Notes: generated by a model from the letters alone, not told the origin. Positions 27,956 through 37,498 are shown, numbered from the stretch's first letter. The stretch is 64,000 nt of DNA from Silvibacterium bohemicum (GCF_001006305.1 NZ_LBHJ01000012.1:408231-472230); one strand, 5' to 3'. Numbers and translations: made by a program.

Positions 27956-29122
27956 ATGGCTGGTTTACGTCGCCTCTCGTACCTCTGGAAGGACGCGGAT
28001 TCCGCGCGTGAGTACACGACCGGTATATCCCTGCACAGCCACACCAACCAATCCAAGGAAACGCTCGACTTCCTGGCGAATTTCGGCGCCAGCTACAGCT
28101 GGGTTCGCAAGCTGATCGCCATCGGCGAAGCCCGCGCTATCCAGCGCTACTCGATTGCCATCAATTATTCGGCCGGCTACTGGGCTCCGCCTCTTACGCC
28201 CCGCCTGGCCTTCGACCTGGAGAGCCGCCAGATCGAAAAGCTGAACATCATGCCGCTGGTGTCGATCACCGACCATGACACGATCAGCGCGCCGATGCTG
28301 CTCCGCACCGTAGCTTCTGCCCGTCACATCCCGGTATCGGTCGAGTGGAGCGCGCCCTTCGGCGGCGACCAGTCCTTTCACCTCGGTATTCACAATCTGC
28401 CCAGCGAAACCGGCGCTTCGTGGATGCGCACTTTCGAGGAGTACACTGCAACGCCCGACGAAGCCAAGCTGACTGAGATTCTGGCCGCGCTGCATGCCCT
28501 GCCCAACGTGCTGATCATCTTCAATCACCCGATGTGGGATCTTTACACCATCGGGAAGGAAAAGTTCCGGCAGCGGGTGCAGGACTTCATGACGATCAAT
28601 GGCCAGTTCATGCACGCCCTTGAGCTGAACGGGCTCCGCAGCTGGCAGGAAAATCGCGAAGTCAAGCAGATGGCCAAGGCCTGGAATAAGCTCCTGATCT
28701 CCGGCGGCGACCGGCACGGCATGGAGCCGAATGCCAACATTAACCTTTCGAATGCATCGAGCTTCACCGAGTTTGTCCACGAGGTTCGCTATGAGGACCG
28801 CAGCCACGTGCTCTTCATGCCGCAGTACGCCGAGCCCTGGAAGCACCGGATTCTGCAGTCCACACTCGATGCCATTCGCAGCTATCCCGACTTCCCGCAG
28901 GGATCGCGGACCTGGGATGAGCGCGTCTTCCATCCGGATGCCAACGGGGTCATTCGTCCCTTGATCGACCTGTGGCCTGCGGACGGCCGCGTTCCGAGAC
29001 ATCTCCGTTGGATTACCGGTGCGGTCCGCGTGATGGGCAGCCGGCCGATCTCGGGCAGCCTGCGCATGGCCTGGAGCGAGTCGCGAGAGCCGCGCTTCGC
29101 CCTCGGCGAAGAAGCGTTCTAA
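27956..29122 (+). CDS. PHP-like metal-dependent hydrolase
   Basis: 388 residues. The motifs H27-S-H29, D106-H107-D108 (SITDHDT), NHPMW and GGDRHG follow the order of the PHP domain, a trinuclear metal phosphoesterase fold. No polymerase part is present, so it is a stand-alone PHP-like enzyme acting on an unknown phosphate ester or nucleotide. I chose the ATG at 27956 with GGAG 9 bases before it. A glycosyltransferase follows 210 bases later on the same strand, which hints at a shared glycan or lipid pathway, though a repeat pair separates them. Confidence 0.75.
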   Translation: MAGLRRLSYLWKDADSAREYTTGISLHSHTNQSKETLDFLANFGASYSWVRKLIAIGEARAIQRYSIAINYSAGYWAPPLTPRLAFDLESRQIEKLNIMPLVSITDHDTISAPMLLRTVASARHIPVSVEWSAPFGGDQSFHLGIHNLPSETGASWMRTFEEYTATPDEAKLTEILAALHALPNVLIIFNHPMWDLYTIGKEKFRQRVQDFMTINGQFMHALELNGLRSWQENREVKQMAKAWNKLLISGGDRHGMEPNANINLSNASSFTEFVHEVRYEDRSHVLFMPQYAEPWKHRILQSTLDAIRSYPDFPQGSRTWDERVFHPDANGVIRPLIDLWPADGRVPRHLRWITGAVRVMGSRPISGSLRMAWSESREPRFALGEEAF

Positions 29123-29125
29123 AAG

Positions 29126-29330
29126 CAGGGTATAGGGGATAGGGTTGAGGGATTAGCAAAACACCTGGCGATGGAACGATAGCGGCCGGAACAAGAGCGA
29201 CTAAACAATAAGGCTGTAAACTACCGCATTCGCGACAGTCTGTTCGTCGCTCAGCATTCATTTTGACGGCAGATCCCTAATCGCCGTCGTCAATTTTTAC
29301 TCCCTATCCCCTGCACCCTATACCCTGTCC
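29126..29330. repeat. Inverted pair of AGGGTATAGGG-type repeats
   Basis: Left copy 29126-29144 (CAGGGTATAGGGGATAGGG) and right copy 29301-29330, whose reverse complement has CAGGGTATAGGG, then TGCAG, then GGGATAGGG. They face each other across about 156 bases and fill both ends of the gap between the PHP-like and GT4 genes. The right copy ends 2 bases before the GT4 ATG. Confidence 0.7.
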
Positions 29331-29332
29331 TT

Positions 29333-30496
29333 ATGGTCGCTCCGCGAGTCGCCTACTTCCCCGACTCCTATCACGAGATCAACGGCGTCGCTCACACCAG
29401 CCGTCAGTTTGAGGCATTCGCGCGCCGCCGCAAGCTACCTTTCCTCTGCATACGCGCCGGTAAGCGTGAGCCTCGCTATGTCCGGGAAGAAGAGCTGACC
29501 ACGCTCGAGCTCTCGCGGGGATTGCTTTCCTTTGCGCTCGAAAAAGATCTGAGCTTCGATCCCGGCTACCTGCGCCATCTGCCCGCGATTGTCCGCACCC
29601 TGCGTGAGTTCCGTCCCGATATCATTCACATCACCGGGCCCAGCGAGAACGGCATGCTGGCCGCCGGTCTTGCCGACTATCTGAACCTGCCTCTGGCCGC
29701 CTCCTGGCATACGAACGTCCACGAGTATGCGGCGCAGCGCGCCAACTGGTTTGTGCGCCGTCTGCCAGCCAGCCGCAAGCAGGCAGCAGCGGATACCATC
29801 GAGCATCTCGCACTGCTGGCCAGCGCGCGCTTCTATGCCCTGGCGCGCATCCTCTTCGCGCCCAATCTCGGCCTCTGCCGGCTGCTCGAAAGACATACCA
29901 GCCGGCCCTGCTATCTCATGCAGCGCGGAGTCGACACCCAGCTTTTTTCGCCCGCACACCGCGACCGTTCACCGCAGGACACGGCTTATGTTCTAGGTTT
30001 TGTCGGCCGCCTTTCTATTGAAAAGAATGTGGCTCTGCTGGCAACGGTTCAGCAGGGGCTTACTGCTCTGGGTTTACAAAACTTCCGCTTCTGCATCGTT
30101 GGACACGGTGCGGAAGAAGCATGGCTCCGCCAGAAGCTGCCGGGTGCAGAATTTACCGGTGTGCTGCGCGGCGAAGCCCTGGCTCGTGCCTACGCGAATA
30201 TGGACATCTTTGTTTTTCCCTCCCACACCGACACCTTCGGCAACGTGGTCCTCGAAGCGCTGGCCTCGGGAGTGCCGGCGATTGTAACTCCCGACGGCGG
30301 ACCCTCCTCGATCATCCGCGAAGGAGAAACCGGCCTCGTCGCCCGGGACGAAGACTTCGCCGCGGCCGCTGCCACGATTCTCCGCGACCCGCACCGGCAC
30401 CGCCAGATGCGAATCGACGCCCGCGAGCACGCCCGCCACGCCTCATGGGACAGCGTCTTCGAAGCTGTCTACGCGGGCTATCGAACCATTCTGTGA
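29333..30496 (+). CDS. GT4-family glycosyltransferase
   Basis: 387-residue GT-B enzyme of family GT4. The N-terminal acceptor domain starts DSYHEINGVAHTSRQ, and the C-terminal donor domain has FVGRLSIEKN, the FPSHTDTFGNVVLEALASG motif with its E-x7-E pattern, and DGGPSSIIREGETG. The sequence is near glycolipid mannosyl- or sulfoquinovosyl-type transferases. It probably acts on a membrane lipid or envelope glycan from the cytoplasmic side. The ATG is the only possible start in frame, yet no ribosome site precedes it because a repeat ends 2 bases upstream. Confidence 0.88.
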   Translation: MVAPRVAYFPDSYHEINGVAHTSRQFEAFARRRKLPFLCIRAGKREPRYVREEELTTLELSRGLLSFALEKDLSFDPGYLRHLPAIVRTLREFRPDIIHITGPSENGMLAAGLADYLNLPLAASWHTNVHEYAAQRANWFVRRLPASRKQAAADTIEHLALLASARFYALARILFAPNLGLCRLLERHTSRPCYLMQRGVDTQLFSPAHRDRSPQDTAYVLGFVGRLSIEKNVALLATVQQGLTALGLQNFRFCIVGHGAEEAWLRQKLPGAEFTGVLRGEALARAYANMDIFVFPSHTDTFGNVVLEALASGVPAIVTPDGGPSSIIREGETGLVARDEDFAAAAATILRDPHRHRQMRIDAREHARHASWDSVFEAVYAGYRTIL

Positions 30497-30509
30497 TCTG
30501 CAGCGGCTC

Positions 30510-31235
30510 TTAAGCCTTTAGCGAGAGCTGCGTCGTCTTTGCACCCCAGATACGGCGCTGCCATCGCGAAAACCATCCCCCGTTGACGACTGGCATTGCG
30601 ATTCGCGAAGGCTCGGGGAGCTCGGCGAGACGGCTGCGCGCGGCAGCTGCCATGAACTGTTGTACCTGGGCGCGCAAAACCTCCACGTCCAGTGCGCATT
30701 GGCGGAGATAAGCGGATACCGAGATCCCTGCCTCGGCGGCGCGTATCTTGATCAGCGCCTGCTCGGAAGATCCCACGCGAGTGGTCATCGAAACCTGACG
30801 CTCTTCGCCGCTTCCGGCCCGCAAGCCCCCAATCGCCCCGGCCCCAACCGAATGCGCCAGAGCGGTGCGAAAGGCCTGCGGCTTGTGCGGAGTTCTTCGA
30901 GGATGCGCAGTCGCTGCGTGTGTAAGAGCCGGCAACGAGGGCTCAGGCCTTGCTGCTATGGGTGGCGTCTTCGGGCCTTCGGGATCTGCGGCGGCTGATC
31001 CATCGCCGGCAGGCTCGGAAAACGCCGGCTCCCGGTGTGTGGCGGCTGGAACGTTGCCGTGGTTCTTCCAGCGATAGCGACTCGACTCCAGCGCCTCTTC
31101 GTAGGAGATTTCACGCACCCCATCTTTGGGTAGCTTGGACTCCCGCGCGCCGGTCTTGAATTCTCTATCGCTGTTCCAGGCCTGAAAACGCCCCAATACT
31201 TTCTCGATGCCCTCTGCTTCCGTCCCAGCCCGCAT
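30510..31235 (-). CDS. Putative ribbon-helix-helix DNA-binding protein
   Basis: 241 residues, not firmly recognised. The middle (about 70-140) is Pro/Ala-rich and probably disordered. Near residues 149-190 the stretch VSMTTRVGSSEQALIKIRA followed by GISVSAYLRQCAL has the strand-helix-helix layout of MobC-like or plasmid-type RHH proteins. The N-terminus is charged. The ATG has GGGAGA 6 bases before it. It is convergent with the GT4 gene. DNA binding is an inference; no mobile element surrounds it. Confidence 0.55.
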   Translation of the reverse strand: MRAGTEAEGIEKVLGRFQAWNSDREFKTGARESKLPKDGVREISYEEALESSRYRWKNHGNVPAATHREPAFSEPAGDGSAAADPEGPKTPPIAARPEPSLPALTHAATAHPRRTPHKPQAFRTALAHSVGAGAIGGLRAGSGEERQVSMTTRVGSSEQALIKIRAAEAGISVSAYLRQCALDVEVLRAQVQQFMAAAARSRLAELPEPSRIAMPVVNGGWFSRWQRRIWGAKTTQLSLKA

Positions 31236-31299
31236 GAAAAATCTCCCTCAAGCGCCGAGCATAAGCCGGATATAGAGGGAGCGACACGGTCAAGACAGA

Positions 31300-31347
31300 A
31301 AATCGGCGGCAGAAGATCCCATTCTGGAATCCTTCTGCCACCGATTT
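31300..31347 (-). terminator. Terminator hairpin after ppc
   Basis: Arms 31300-31315 and 31332-31347 (AAATCGG..GGCAGAAG and CTTCTGCC..CGATTT) pair over 16 bases with one mismatch. On the minus strand the stem is followed by a TTTTCTGTCTT stretch. It lies 29 bases after the ppc stop. Confidence 0.75.
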
Positions 31348-31376
31348 CGATTTGGTAGCGAGGCGAGCGAAAGTGA

Positions 31377-34199
31377 TCAGCCGGTATTGCGCAATCCCGC
31401 TGAGATTCCGTTGATGGTTCCCGAGATTGCGCGGTTGACCTCCGGAGTATCCTCGCCGGCGCGCTTCCTGCGTAGCAGGTCCACCTGGATCAGGCTCATG
31501 GGATCGACATACGGATTGCGCAGTCGGATGGAGTGCGCCAGTACCCGATTCTGTTCGAGCAACTCTTTCTGGCGCGTCACCGCGAGCACTGCTTTCAGCG
31601 TCCGCTCGAACTCCGTCTTCACCTTGGTGAAGACGCGCTCGCGAAGACCCTCGTCCTGCACCAGCGAAGCGTAGAGTGCGGCGATGCCCAGATCGGCTTT
31701 AGCCAGCGCCATCTCCACATTGCGGATGAGATCGATAAACAGCGGAAACTCATCCATCATCGCGCAGAGCAGCTCCATTCCGCCCGGCTGCTTGGCGTAC
31801 TCCTCGATGGCGTATCCAACGCCGAACCATGCGGGAATCAGCTGCCGGCTCTGCGTCCATCCGAAGACCCAGGGAATCGCGCGCAGGCTTTCGAAGCTCA
31901 TGCGTCCGCCGCGGCGGGCGGGACGCGATCCGATCTTGGCGTGTTCCAGTTCGCTTACCGGAGTTCCGGCTTCGAAGTAGTGCAGCACCTCGGGGTCGTC
32001 GATGATGTTGGCGCGATAGAAGTCGAATGCCGAGGCGGACATCTGGTCGAATGCCGCTTCCCACTCCGGCAGCAGCACGCCGGACTGGTGCCCATGCGGG
32101 TCGCGGGCGTTCGGACGGGCCAGCGCATCCAGCGAGGCCGCGATCATGAGTTCAAGATTGCGCTCGGCCAGCACCACGTCGGAGTACTTCCAGTTCAGCA
32201 CCTCGCCCTGCTCGGTGATGCGAATCTGTCCTTCGAATGCTCCCACCGGCTGCGAGTAGATCGACCGGTGCGTCGGACCACCGCCGCGACCTACAGTTCC
32301 ACCGCGACCATGAAAGAGCCGCAGCCGCACGCCGCACTCGCGCGCTACTTCGTGCAGCGCACGGTGCGCGCGGAAGATCTCCCAGGTGCTGGTCAGCATG
32401 CCGCCGTCTTTGTTCGAGTCGGAGTAGCCGAGCATTACCTCCTGGGTGTTGTTCCAGCTGGCCAGCAGCTTGCGATACTCCGGCATATTCCAAAGCTCGC
32501 GGCATACCGCCGGCGCATTGCGCAGGTCTTCAATAGATTCGAACAGGGGAACCGGCATCAGGCCGGGATCTCCGCCACATTCATTTTCTTTGCCCGCAAC
32601 CTCTACGCCGCCCAGCCGCGCCAGCCAGGTGACGGCGAGAACATCATCGACGCTGGCCGCGCCGCTGATGACGTATTGGCGAATCGTCTCCGGACTGCAG
32701 CTAGCCTTCACCTCGGCGATGGTCCGCATCGTCTCGATCACGTCGCGGCTCTCCGCACTCAGCTCGCCGGCCACGGTGGCGGCATTGCCCGCGCACCACG
32801 CCGATGCCTCTTCCAGCGTTTTCTTGTGTACACGCGCGTGCTGCCGTACATCCAGCGTGTGCAGGTGCAGTCCAAAGGTTCGCACCAGCAGGATCAGCGG
32901 ATCGATCAGAGTCTGCGCCAGCCGCAGGCCGTTGTTTTCCGCCAGGCTGCGGCGCAGGATTTCGAGATCAGTCTGGAACTCGAAGGCCGAGCAGTAGGCG
33001 GGCAGGGCGCTCAGGACTGCCTCGAGCGAATCCTGGTCGGGAGCCGGCTTGCCCGCTGTCGCCAGCAGCCGCGCATGCACGCAGACCATATATCGCCGGT
33101 AGAGCTCGAACTGAAAGTGATGGCCGAAGATCGGCGTCGATCCAGTATGTAACTGGCTTAGATACGAATCCAGCTTGGCCTGCATCTCCGCGCTGATGGG
33201 GAGCTGCTGCGCCGATGTGGTCAGCAGATCGATGATGAGCTGGATGCGGCCGTCGTAGTAGGACAGTAGCCGCTTGCGCGCGTCAGCAATTGCCTCGCGC
33301 GTTACATCCGGGGTCACGAAGGGATTGCCGTCCCGGTCGCCGCCGATCCACGAGCCGAAGCCCAGCATCAAAGGCAGCTCGGAGAGATCGATATCGAACT
33401 CGTACTCGCTCTTCAGTGCTGCCGCGATTTCGCGATACAGCGAAGGGAGCGTCTCAAAGATGGAGACCTCGTAGTAATCGAGCCCCATCTTGATTTCGTC
33501 GGCAACCTTGGGCCGGCTGCTGCGCACCTCATCGGTCTGCCACAACGCGGTGATCTCTGCTGTCAGGGCGGCTTCGAGCGCCACGAGCTCTTCGTCGGGA
33601 ACCGGAATGCGGTCCAGCTGTTCCAGAAAATCGCCGATGCGGCGGCGCTTAGTCAGCACAGACCGCCGCGCAATCTCTGTTGGGTGTGCCGTGAATACCG
33701 GGACGATGAAGATCTTGCGCAGCCACTCGATCGCCTCGTCCGCAGAGATGCCCACCTGACGCATGGCGCGTAGGGTTCCACGCAGCGACCCGCGCTGCGC
33801 AGCCTTGTCCCCGCTGAGCTGCAGCGACAGCCTGCGCCGCTTGCGGTGGTTGGTCTCCGCCAGATTGATCAGCTCGAAATAGAACGCGAAGGCCCGGCTC
33901 AGGTAATACGCCGTATCCACAGGCATTGCGTTCGCGTCGAGGACTGCCAGCTGCAGCAGCTTGTCGGCCTCGACCAGAGAGCCATCGGCCTGTGCCTCGC
34001 GCCGCCGGATCGCCGATAGACGCAGCGCCTCGACCTTTTCGAAGAGCTCATCGCCGGCCTGCTCGCGCAGCACCTCGCCCAGCAGCATGCCCAGCGAGCG
34101 CACATCGCGCCGCAACGGCACTTCTTTCAAATCGCCAACACGCGCCTCGAGCTCGGCAAGCCGCTCGGACCAGTTTTCAGGTTTCCAAAGAGATGGCAT
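31377..34199 (-). CDS. ppc: Phosphoenolpyruvate carboxylase
   Basis: Enzyme that carboxylates phosphoenolpyruvate with bicarbonate to oxaloacetate, an anaplerotic step. It has 940 residues. Signature segments are present: VFTAHPTEIARRS, GSWIGGDRDGNPFVT, MLGYSDSNKDGGMLTS, FHGRGGTVGRGGGPTH, and the RNTG C-terminus that closes on the active site. A single-gene unit with a terminator hairpin. The ATG at 34199 fits the family; a TTG three codons earlier is possible. Confidence 0.97.
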   Translation of the reverse strand: MPSLWKPENWSERLAELEARVGDLKEVPLRRDVRSLGMLLGEVLREQAGDELFEKVEALRLSAIRRREAQADGSLVEADKLLQLAVLDANAMPVDTAYYLSRAFAFYFELINLAETNHRKRRRLSLQLSGDKAAQRGSLRGTLRAMRQVGISADEAIEWLRKIFIVPVFTAHPTEIARRSVLTKRRRIGDFLEQLDRIPVPDEELVALEAALTAEITALWQTDEVRSSRPKVADEIKMGLDYYEVSIFETLPSLYREIAAALKSEYEFDIDLSELPLMLGFGSWIGGDRDGNPFVTPDVTREAIADARKRLLSYYDGRIQLIIDLLTTSAQQLPISAEMQAKLDSYLSQLHTGSTPIFGHHFQFELYRRYMVCVHARLLATAGKPAPDQDSLEAVLSALPAYCSAFEFQTDLEILRRSLAENNGLRLAQTLIDPLILLVRTFGLHLHTLDVRQHARVHKKTLEEASAWCAGNAATVAGELSAESRDVIETMRTIAEVKASCSPETIRQYVISGAASVDDVLAVTWLARLGGVEVAGKENECGGDPGLMPVPLFESIEDLRNAPAVCRELWNMPEYRKLLASWNNTQEVMLGYSDSNKDGGMLTSTWEIFRAHRALHEVARECGVRLRLFHGRGGTVGRGGGPTHRSIYSQPVGAFEGQIRITEQGEVLNWKYSDVVLAERNLELMIAASLDALARPNARDPHGHQSGVLLPEWEAAFDQMSASAFDFYRANIIDDPEVLHYFEAGTPVSELEHAKIGSRPARRGGRMSFESLRAIPWVFGWTQSRQLIPAWFGVGYAIEEYAKQPGGMELLCAMMDEFPLFIDLIRNVEMALAKADLGIAALYASLVQDEGLRERVFTKVKTEFERTLKAVLAVTRQKELLEQNRVLAHSIRLRNPYVDPMSLIQVDLLRRKRAGEDTPEVNRAISGTINGISAGLRNTG

Positions 34200-34389
34200 C
34201 ACTATCAATTATTGCAGGACTCGCCGTCCGGGCGTCCGCGCTTTTGGCGCAAAAAAAACCAAAGCGAAACTTGACTGGAAAAGAAAACAGTTCGGCCAGC
34301 GATATTTGAGGCAGTGTTTCCCTGGATTTATTTGCGTTCGTTCTCGGCAAAGCAACCCCACCGGAAGAACAGGAGGCGACCTCTACGTG

Positions 34390-34719
34390 TTAAGGCATCA
34401 GGTCCACGACTACGATCACGAGAAACAGAATGGCTCCAAATATGCAGTTCAAGATTCCGCAGTAGGACATCCGCAACGAAGGAGAAAAGGTTATTTTTTG
34501 TCCCGCGATCGTGTTGACCTGCTTCAGCCTGCGATAGAAAACCAATGCACAGATCCAGCTGGTCAGGATCAAAAGTGCCACGGAATACAGAAGAGTGATG
34601 GGATCCGCAATTCCTTTATGGTGCGTGACGAGAAGGCCTGTGGTCACGCACGTTGCGAAGATGGCCTGAACTCCGCCAACGAGTACAGCGTCAAGAATGA
34701 GTGAGAACAAGTTTTTCAC
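34390..34719 (-). CDS. Small membrane protein, unknown
   Basis: 109 residues with three hydrophobic helices (near residues 8-30, 38-60, 85-107) and a short basic loop (YRRLKQVN). No family recognised. It sits between ppc and the ABC-F gene on the same strand, with a degenerate REP-like copy (34745-34771) and a 15-bp repeat array between it and the ABC-F stop. The region is less GC-rich than its neighbours by eye. Confidence 0.55.
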   Translation of the reverse strand: MKNLFSLILDAVLVGGVQAIFATCVTTGLLVTHHKGIADPITLLYSVALLILTSWICALVFYRRLKQVNTIAGQKITFSPSLRMSYCGILNCIFGAILFLVIVVVDLMP

Positions 34720-34791
34720 CAGACCTTTGTCATGAAGCCACCGCCGGGTGCCCCATGTCCCGCTTTCGTGACGGCGGAAGGCATGAATCGA

Positions 34792-34851
34792 CGCTAACCG
34801 GTTCTTCGCCAGCCGCCTCTTAGCGAACCGGACCTTAGCGATCCGCCATTC
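34792..34851 (+). repeat. 15-bp-period repeat array A (4 units)
   Basis: Four consecutive 15-base units: CGCTAACCGGTTCTT, CGCCAGCCGCCTCTT, AGCGAACCGGACCTT, AGCGATCCGCCATTC. The last runs into the stop codon of the ABC-F gene (34850). Confidence 0.8.
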
Positions 34852-36799
34852 AAGCTTCCTCCAGCTGCACCATGAGCTCTTCCCACTCGCCGGTCAGCGA
34901 GGTATGCATCTCGCGCAGTCCCTCAAGCACCTTCGAGAGGCGCGCTGTCTCCTCCACACTCACAAAGTTGCCCAGAGCAGTCTCTGTCTCTGCGATCGCG
35001 GTCTCGATCTGCGGCATTTCTACTTCCACCACGGACAGCCGCTCCTGCATCTGCTTCAGCTTGATCGGATTTACCTTGCGCGCCTTGTCCTTCTCCGCGC
35101 TGCCGTTGGAAGAAGCTCCATTCGTCGCTACGGGCACGACCGGTACCGCTACGGGAGCGGCGGCAGCCATTGTTGCCGCCTGCAGTGTTTCGGCGCCGCC
35201 CTCCTTGCGCCACAGGAAATCTTCATAATTGCCGGGGAAGACATGCACCTTGCCGTCGGCGACCTCGAAGACCCGCGTGGCCAGCCGGTCGATGAAGTAG
35301 CGGTCGTGCGAGACGAAGATCACGGTGCCGGTGAACTTGTTAATGGCGTTGAGCAGCACGTCCTTGGCGCGGAGATCGAGGTGGTTGGTCGGTTCGTCCA
35401 GCAGCAGAAAATTCGCGGGGCTCACCAGGATTCGCGCCAGCGCGTAGCGGTTGCGTTCGCCGCCGGAGAGCACGCCCAGCCGCTTGAACGCATCGTCGCC
35501 GGAGAAGAGAAAGCATCCCAGCAGACTGCGCAGCTCGGTCTCCGAAACTTTCGGGGCCGTGCGGCTGATGTCATCCAGCATGCGCGCCTCGGGGTCCAGC
35601 ACCTTGTACTGATCCTGCGCGAAGTAGTCGGCAATCACGTTATGCCCCAGCTTCAACACTCCGCTGGTCGGCGTGTCCTCGCCCGAGAGCAGCCGCACCA
35701 GAGTCGATTTGCCCGCGCCGTTCACTCCGACCAGGGCGATGCGATCGCCGCGCTCGATGGTGAAGTTCGCGTTCTCGAGCACGTTCTTCGGCCCATAGCT
35801 CTTCGACAGGTTTGAGCACTCCACCACGGTGCGTCCCGAAGGCGGAGGCTGCGGAAAGCTGAAGTGAATGGCCGGCTCTTCCTCGGGAATCTCGATGCGC
35901 TCGATCTTGTCGAGCTCCTTGATCCGGCTCTGCACCTGCTTGGCCTTCGTGGCCTGGTATCGGAAGCGCGTGATGAAGGCCTCCAGATGCTCGATCTGGT
36001 CGCGCTGATTCTTGTACGCCGATTGCAGCTGGGCCATCCGGTCGGCCTTCTGCGAAAGATACTTCTCGTAGTTGCCGTGATAAACATGCAGCCGCTTGTT
36101 CCAGATTTCGACGATCTTGTCGACGGTCACATCGAGGAAATAGCGGTCGTGCGAGATGAGGATGTATCCGTTTGGATAGGTCTTGAGGTAAGTCTCGAGC
36201 CAGTTGCGCGTTTCAAGATCGAGATGGTTGGTCGGCTCGTCCAGCAGCAGAAGGCTGGGCTTCTGCAGAAGCAATTTTGCCAGCGCGATGCGCATCTGCC
36301 AGCCGCCGGAGAACTCCTCTGTCCGCCGCGTCCAATCATTCTTCGAGAATCCCAGGCCCGTCAGCACCGTGCCCACCTGCGCGTCGAGTGCATAGGCATC
36401 GTGGGCGTGAAACTGCGAGTCGATGTGCGAGAAGCGGTCCGCCGCCGTCGCATATTCCGGGCTCTCCGGATCGAGCTCGGCGAGAGCTGTGTACAGCGCC
36501 TCCAGCTCTTTTTCCATGGCGATGAGCTCGGCAAAGACGGACAGGCATTCGTCGAAGACCGTGCGCCCGGAGAGCGCCAGGCCGTCCTGTGGCAGGTAGC
36601 CGATGGTCATGCCGCGGGTGCGTTGGATAGATCCGTAATCGAGCCCGTCGACGCCGGCCAGCACCTTCATCAACGTGGATTTGCCGGTGCCATTGGCTCC
36701 GACCAAAGCAGTTTTTTCGCCGGCTGTGATCAGCCAATCCGCGCCCTCAAACAGCAGCTTGTGACCAAACCGCTTCCCAGCCCCAGAAAGTTGCAACAT
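34850..36799 (-). CDS. ABC-F family ATPase (Uup/YheS-like)
   Basis: Soluble protein with two ABC ATPase domains in tandem and no membrane part, 649 residues. Walker A GANGTGKST is at 34-42; LLLLDEPTNHLDLETRNWLE precedes the linker with the ABC-F cross-domain helix, and a second domain (GVNGAGKST, LSGGERNRYALARI, LLLDEPTNHLD) follows, then a C-terminal coiled coil. ABC-F proteins act on ribosomes. The upstream region has TAAAAT 6 bases before the ATG and no ribosome site, so the message may be leaderless. Confidence 0.95.
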   Translation of the reverse strand: MLQLSGAGKRFGHKLLFEGADWLITAGEKTALVGANGTGKSTLMKVLAGVDGLDYGSIQRTRGMTIGYLPQDGLALSGRTVFDECLSVFAELIAMEKELEALYTALAELDPESPEYATAADRFSHIDSQFHAHDAYALDAQVGTVLTGLGFSKNDWTRRTEEFSGGWQMRIALAKLLLQKPSLLLLDEPTNHLDLETRNWLETYLKTYPNGYILISHDRYFLDVTVDKIVEIWNKRLHVYHGNYEKYLSQKADRMAQLQSAYKNQRDQIEHLEAFITRFRYQATKAKQVQSRIKELDKIERIEIPEEEPAIHFSFPQPPPSGRTVVECSNLSKSYGPKNVLENANFTIERGDRIALVGVNGAGKSTLVRLLSGEDTPTSGVLKLGHNVIADYFAQDQYKVLDPEARMLDDISRTAPKVSETELRSLLGCFLFSGDDAFKRLGVLSGGERNRYALARILVSPANFLLLDEPTNHLDLRAKDVLLNAINKFTGTVIFVSHDRYFIDRLATRVFEVADGKVHVFPGNYEDFLWRKEGGAETLQAATMAAAAPVAVPVVPVATNGASSNGSAEKDKARKVNPIKLKQMQERLSVVEVEMPQIETAIAETETALGNFVSVEETARLSKVLEGLREMHTSLTGEWEELMVQLEEA

Positions 36800-36934
36800 A
36801 TAGCTATTTTAGCGGGCGAGGGGCGAGCAACCACGGACAGAGCGATTCCGATGAAAACGCGCGGCGAGATCGCTTCCCAATCTCTGTCGTTGTTGGAATG
36901 TTCGATAGAGGTGCAGGAGTCCAATCGCAACGAA

Positions 36935-36962
36935 GGCCGCCGGACATTACGTTCCGGCGGCC
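36935..36962 (-). terminator. Hairpin after the RcnB-like gene
   Basis: GGCCGCCGGA, loop of 8, TCCGGCGGCC: a perfect 10-bp stem 20 bases past the RcnB-like stop. The trailing T content on the minus strand is weak, so it may be only moderately effective. Confidence 0.6.
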
Positions 36963-36982
36963 GTGCTCGCTGCGAATCGATG

Positions 36983-37288
36983 TTAGTGAATGGTGGAAGC
37001 CACGATAGCTGAGGCGATCACTCCGGTTGCGACGGCAGCCAATACATAATTGCCGTCGACCTCGCGCCACTCGTAACCGCGCGGCGGAGCATTCAGGTGA
37101 TAGCGGCGATAGTCCAGGGCTGCGCCGCGGTTCCAATCCTCGCGGTTGATGCGAGCGCCCTTCTTCCACTCATCGTGGCGGACATAGGGGTGATCGTGGT
37201 GGTCTGGATGGTCCTGCGCGACTGCATATCCGCCAGCCAAGGTCATAGCCAGCGTGGAGAGTGCGATAGCTTTGCGAATCCGATTCAT
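36983..37288 (-). CDS. RcnB-family periplasmic protein
   Basis: 101 residues: signal peptide (ALSTLAMTLAGGYAVAQ), a His-rich segment (DHPDHHDHP) that could bind metal, then the RcnB core (RRYHLNAPPRGYEWREVDGNYVL) and a C-terminal hydrophobic stretch (AVATGVIASAIVAS). RcnB of E. coli is a periplasmic partner in nickel and cobalt homeostasis. The ATG at 37288 has GAGGAG 4 bases before it. No RcnA-like pump is near; the cation exporter at 51 kb is not linked. Confidence 0.82.
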   Translation of the reverse strand: MNRIRKAIALSTLAMTLAGGYAVAQDHPDHHDHPYVRHDEWKKGARINREDWNRGAALDYRRYHLNAPPRGYEWREVDGNYVLAAVATGVIASAIVASTIH

Positions 37289-37498
37289 AAGGCTCCTCGT
37301 AAGTTCGATGCGGATGAAACCAGCCTCGTGGGTTGTGTTGGCCTCGTATTCGGATGGTGAATCGCCATACATGGCTGCTTGGCGGTGCAGAGAATAAAAA
37401 TCCCTCTTCACCGTTTCTTCGATTGGGGTGAACGCAGCCGGTTCGCATTTGCTGCGAGCGCGGAGTCGCTGCGCTCGCGTCGCATAACCGCCGTTCTT

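Noticed and set aside
30510-31235. MobC-like protein as evidence of a mobilisable element.
   Set aside because: No relaxase, oriT-like repeats or other mobile genes nearby; the similarity is limited to a short RHH-like region.
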